Shown: positions 59,586 to 64,000 of the stretch, piece after piece
How the letters are laid out: each line of letters starts with the position of its first letter
How positions within the stretch are numbered: the first letter of the stretch is position 1
NCBI GenBank assembly: GCA_025890175.1
Contig: JANPYM010000018.1
Coordinates: 322,071-386,070 of the forward strand
From: Ciborinia camelliae
Lineage: Eukaryota > Ascomycota > Leotiomycetes > Helotiales > Sclerotiniaceae
Direction: 5' to 3'
DNA: 64,000 nucleotides
The notes under the pieces: generated by a model
The model's input: only the letters and a program-made list of their open reading frames with translations
The model's database searches: none
Told to the model about the DNA's origin: nothing
Position numbers and translations under genes: made by a program

Positions 59586-60723
59586 GTTGCGGACTTTTGT
59601 TGGAATTGTTTACGTGCCAAACTTTAACTAGCGATTGTTGATCGTGGTTGAGAATGGAAGTGTGAGTCTTGATGATCGAATAATGTCAAAAGGTTTTTGA
59701 TTTTGAGATCAAGGTTGAAAGTTTCGGATGAAAATGTAAGAGTATTTTTGAGGGGGAGGGGGAAATGAATCTAGTTTGGAGGATGAAAGTCGTATTTAAG
59801 CACACGGTCAAACCGTATGCCATAATAAGCGAGAGGTGTAGCGAGATTCCTTTGCCTTAATGCTGAAATGGTGACGATAGTATGACATACGAATGAATAA
59901 TAGCTGGGGAGATAGCATCTTCTAGGGAGATCTGAAGTAATATGTAAATCTCGTCGTGTTGCGATGTTTCGATTGGTCAATGGTGGAAAGTTTTGATTGC
60001 ATTATAGTTGCTAGAAACACGTCGAAGTTTAAGCTAGTGTACTGGATTATACATCAGCGAGTTCATCTCTATGAACTGTAGCACAGTATATTCCTTCTAT
60101 TTAAGATCATACACATCTTACACTCCCAAAAATAGTACACGCAAATACATTCATTTGACACAATTGAGGCTGCCAAGGCTACATAGTCAACAAAGTCTTA
60201 CTCTAGAGCTATAGGTTATTGGCGCATCGAATCTGTGGTTTTATCCTGATCGTCCGATTCCAAAAAGAAAAATATGGAATGGGCAAGAGCCGCAGCGACC
60301 TGCGAGTACCTTGATGAAGACCCCACCGGAGGTTTATGTTCTTACAATAAAGAACAGTGAATATATCTCTTCAATCACAATGATTGAGGGTGTGAAAATT
60401 TGATCTTAATAGTACAGCGAATACCCAACTGATGGTTTAGTGGTACGTGAGTAGCTTTCACACTATTCTCGCTACTGTAATCATAATACAGTTGTCTACA
60501 ACTATCATAGACACTAGACTAGCGTAGTATTAGCTTAGAACCTGGCTTATAGGCAGCCACAGTTTAGATCTTCAATCAGCATCTCTTCCTGGCTACATCA
60601 ACGTATTTTCTATTCCCAACACTCCTGTATCCCATTCTATAATCTCCTTTCCTGCACAACTTACCAGCAGACAAGTTTCCTGATCATCAACCCCTTACCT
60701 CAAGACACCTATTCGTTCTTTAC
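59586..60723. other. Intergenic, divergent
   Basis: About 1.1 kb between cluster members 1 (-) and 2 (+). It should contain both promoters. No element or gene identified. Confidence 0.5.
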
Positions 60724-61681
60724 ATGATGACAAGACCGGCAAGACAGAAAAGACCTAACTGCAAGCCGAAGAAGGATCAGGTAAAAGCAATGCCAAAGCA
60801 CAAGACAATTTATGCTGAACAAATTGAGTCTCTACATCACATGACTTATGAAGAACGAGTCGAGTTCGTGAAGATGATGGATGAGAAAAAACTAAGGATG
60901 AGCAACAGACTTGGTGCCAAAGCCAAGGCAAAGACCCGTAAGTCTTGACTCTGTTTTAACTTCTTGTATAGCAAACTAAAAAGTACCCCTAGAGTTCAAA
61001 TTGCCAACCAGCGAAGCGCATATTACCAAGCTACCAACGGAGATAATCAATCAGATTGGGGATGAACTGGGCCTCTTTGGATGTCACAACAAAGTTCCGT
61101 TGGCACTGACTTGCCGACGTTTTTATCTTCTCTTCTGCAATGATATCATGAGGGTTCATATGATGGATTCTATGTGTTGTTGCACAATTGATAATCTATC
61201 CGGGGCTCATGAGGCTATCTGTCGACCACGGCCACTTTGGCGTCTTCTGGAAGATTGGAGCGGCTTTCATGGGTATCGATATTGTTTTGGGTGGCATTCA
61301 AAGTGCTGTTCGAAACGTTCAAGGCTCAAAGGGAGGTGTTCTTGCAGATATTGGACAGCCTCTGGAATACCTACCTTGATGCCCTGGCTAAGTCAAACGA
61401 GGATCCGAGTAAAGCATCAAGAAGCAGCTCGCAGAGATCTTTGTATTTCACTATCAGCTGGACTGTTTATCAAATGCCAGTCATATTGTTGTTTCAAATC
61501 AAAAGACATTCGACCAGATAATATTGTATCAAATAAAGTTCGACGTCGAGGACTGACGTTTCAAGACGCGATTCCAAATGCGGAAAGAATCCAATGTGAA
61601 TTGGATAGACAGGCACGCCACTGCTGGGCAAAAGAGATGATGTGGGCTTATTCTGAGTGGAGCAAACTGACAGGATTTTGA
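60724..61681 (+). CDS. F-box-like protein (cluster member 2)
   Basis: Exons 60724-60937 and 60993-61681 give 300 residues. The intron (GTAAGT, AACTAAA branch, CCTAG) is in phase 1. The first exon is Lys/Arg-rich (RPNCKPKKDQVKAMPKHK) with a helical YEERVEFVKMMDEKK. Exon 2 begins the F-box-like ITKLPTEIINQIGDELG with ALTCRRFYLLF. It then has LWRLLEDWSGFHGYRYCF, a cysteine-rich patch (SKCCSKRSRLKGRCSCRYW), and ends MMWAYSEWSKLTGF, matching the ending of member 1. Probably an SCF-type adaptor by analogy. Function not known. Confidence 0.68.
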
Positions 61682-62794
61682 TCAAGGAGGTTTTCAATTT
61701 TTGGTCCTGGGCTTGGGAAATATTCTAAATATTTGTGGTGGAGCTGGGAAGGCATGGTAGGATCAGGGATATGAGAGGATTTGACCTCCTAGGTGCAGAA
61801 CAGAATAGTAAAACTTTGCGCGAATAATATATGCCAAATAAAATCATATCTTTCTTCATCGGTTAGTCACAATGCAAACGTTGGACTTATTGATCAAGCC
61901 AATGAAGGTATGTTGTATGTAATGGCTTTAGACATAGCTTTGCTTTTTCCCCCCCTTTTGATTGACCATTTAAATGTATCTACAATAAAGAACAACAAAA
62001 AAACTATAATTTCTGGAATCCCTACTATATCTGTGATATACCTAGGTAGATAGATAGTTTTGAATTATATTCACATAGTATATAGTTAGATACCTAGGTA
62101 TATAATCTATAGGTAAGGTCTAAGGTCATTCGAACCTTATGATCCAAATGGTCTCCAGTAAAATGCACGGGCACCTGATCATGACTTATTTTTCAGCCGC
62201 AAACCTTACGTACGGTATTTATGGACCCTATAAGGTAGGTGCTTTACAGGCCCTATTAGGCCACAAGGTCAAGAAAAAGAAAGTCCCGATGTTCATGCTT
62301 CTTAACTTTTGAGAAACATATACTTTGTGTGTGTTAAATCAATACCTTTGAAGGGAATTAGCATATGGATGTTCTCTTAGGCTTTCTTTTCTTTTCTGTT
62401 TCCTTCGAACTATCATATACTGTGTAGGACCCCACGTACCTTGAATAAAGCATGGCTTTAATCCAAGCCATGGTCGTACATCATGAGTCCAACATCAAGT
62501 TACCTGTAGATGAAACGCAAGCTAGTATAACAAGGCTTCTTTGTCAATACTTAGCCAGCTGAGCGGTACGGCTAGTGCCACGTCATGCTTGCACTCAAAG
62601 AACCCACTGGGCCGTACTGCGGTGCTCAAATCCCAGTATAAAGTTTACGCGTCTACACTTCTAGAGAACAAAACATACGACTTTCTTTTCCAAATATCTA
62701 CATCGCGGAATCAATTCTACACTTGATACTCTGAATAACAGGATTCAACTCAGTTCTTCATACGAACCTCATACAATTCTCAACACTTGCCAAA
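61682..62794. other. Intergenic with ACCTTAT-type sequence
   Basis: About 1.1 kb. CCTAGGTA palindromes near 62040 and 62092 are followed by 62112-62275, which has several AAGGT/ACCTTAT words in both orientations, recalling the element at 35753. No gene supported. Confidence 0.45.
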
Positions 62795-63723
62795 ATGCCA
62801 TCAATCGAGAAAGATCACGATTTGACACCCATTTTACCTCTTACCCCAACCAAGTATTCAATTCCAAGTCGTGCTAATTCTAGTTTAGAGATTCCAAGTG
62901 AGACTATTTTCTACTATTTTTGTGTCTATTTTGATCTAGATATACTAACATCCTTCTAGATGATGATACCTCCACTCAACCAGAGTCAACCAATACCACG
63001 AAGAGAGTGATTGAAGACCTAGCCCCTGAGCTCCTCGAAAATATAATGAGGTTTCTCGATCAAGTATCCGCAACTGTATTTGGTCTGACTTGCCACAAAG
63101 TCTACAATGAGTACCAGCGTCAATATCCAAAGGCACATCCCCTATCTTTGGAGACATATGTTTGGAGTCTGGAAGATGTTCTCCATCCGCAATTTCAACC
63201 GTCGATGCAGCTTTACCAATTGCTTGATCGATGGGTGGGTGGTGGAGATGCCACAAAGTACATCTACTTCCGAGATAAAAACATCAAATTCTCCAAGTCG
63301 AGGAGGTCCTCAATCGGTTCTTTGGATCAAGGTGGTCAGTTCCTGATTCGAAGTCTCTATGGTGAGGAAGCCAGCCGCTCAAATTATGCCTTAAGGAAAC
63401 TGCTCATTGCATGGTGTGCTTATGATTTGATTGAGAAGGAATGGCCATGGTTCTTTGCCGACGAAAGGATTGCCGTGGAACAGATTGCCGCGGGGGAGAT
63501 TCCCGCAGAAAAGATTCCCCAGTATCCTTCGCCATTCAATATGACTGGGCAAGGATGGCTTGATGAAATGCAACTAATTCTCGCTGTGCGCCATCCACAT
63601 CCTAGATCTTTGTTCAGAACTGTCGTCTCAGAAGCGATCAGCTCGGGTCGTAGGCAGTATGGTAGAGGATGGTCAGCGGTTCAAGCAATAAAGAAGCAGT
63701 CAATTGAACAGAAACTAAAATAG
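62795..63723 (+). CDS. F-box-like protein (cluster member 3)
   Basis: Exons 62795-62897 and 62960-63723 give 288 residues. The 62-bp intron has GTGAGA, an ATACTAAC branch and TCTAG, in phase 1, as in the two neighbours. The N-terminus is polar. An F-box-like segment VIEDLAPELLENIMRFLDQV with FGLTCHKVYNEY follows, then QLYQLLDRWVGGGDATKYIYF, comparable to the LWRLLEDW region of member 2. The C-terminus (GWLDEMQLILAVR, then GRGWSAVQAIKKQ) differs from the AEW-x-x-L-GF ending of members 1 and 2, so it is the most diverged of the three. Confidence 0.66.
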
Positions 63724-64000
63724 GGGGTCTGGTGAGTTTTATGCAGTGGTGGTGAACAATATTTTGGTTATTCTGGGTGCTTGGAGTAGTCTTACTAGAA
63801 GGCATATCAAGGAACTATCAATATTTGTAAAGGGGAAGAAGCGAAGAAGCAAACAAGACCTTTTTACACGTTGTGTCTTGTTCTGATTTTCTTGATTTTT
63901 CTCAGTTCAGTTCAAGCAATAATAATCTTTTTAATATTCTATGCAATTTCAAAAGGATACTTTTGTTTCTATTATTCTTTTCACACCAGTCAGGTTTCTT
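63724..64000. other. 3' flank at the right edge
   Basis: Short AT-rich flank after member 3, presumably its 3' UTR. Nothing else was seen. Confidence 0.4.

Overview
The window looks like a chromosome segment of a filamentous ascomycete. Genes are split by short introns (mostly 41-133 bp) with GTAAGT-type donors and CTAAC/ACTAAT branch sites. Intergenic DNA is AT-rich and full of microsatellites. The encoded families (SED5 syntaxin, GIT1-like permease, DUF3433 membrane protein, RBM5-like splicing factor) are fungal or pan-eukaryotic. The general flavour suggests Leotiomycetes, but that is an inference and I cannot name a genus. No transposon with a recognisable transposase or reverse transcriptase, no CRISPR array and no rRNA was seen. 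All splice sites were chosen by eye, by frame continuity and conserved motifs.

Left part (1-12.5 kb): a secreted Ser/Thr-rich protein running off the left edge (-), a prolyl-4-hydroxylase-like 2-oxoglutarate dioxygenase (+), a short-chain dehydrogenase of the arabinitol/sorbose type (+), a possible small secreted protein (+), molybdopterin synthase large subunit (-) divergent from an RBM5/RBM10-like RNA-binding protein (+), and a GIT1-like permease of the major facilitator superfamily (-).

Middle (12.5-44 kb): a large disordered protein (+), a two-repeat DUF3433 membrane protein (-), a four-TM membrane protein (-), an aldo-keto reductase (-), a fungal multi-TM protein (+), a gene broken by one in-frame TGA (-), a secreted three-exon protein (-) and a possible 70-aa two-exon gene (+). 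Long gene-poor stretches here carry dispersed repeats and hairpins and look like an accessory, decaying region.

Right part (44-64 kb): two large Ser/Pro-rich disordered proteins in tandem (-), SED5 syntaxin (+), an intron-containing tRNA-Phe (-) with unusual tertiary positions, and a cluster of three F-box-like genes that appear to be diverged relatives. The conserved genes are unrelated housekeeping or metabolic functions (Golgi SNARE, molybdenum cofactor synthesis, splicing, transport). I see no operon-like pathway cluster. The best second-look items are the F-box-like cluster, the odd tRNA-Phe, the two tiny genes, the nonsense-broken gene and the repeat families.
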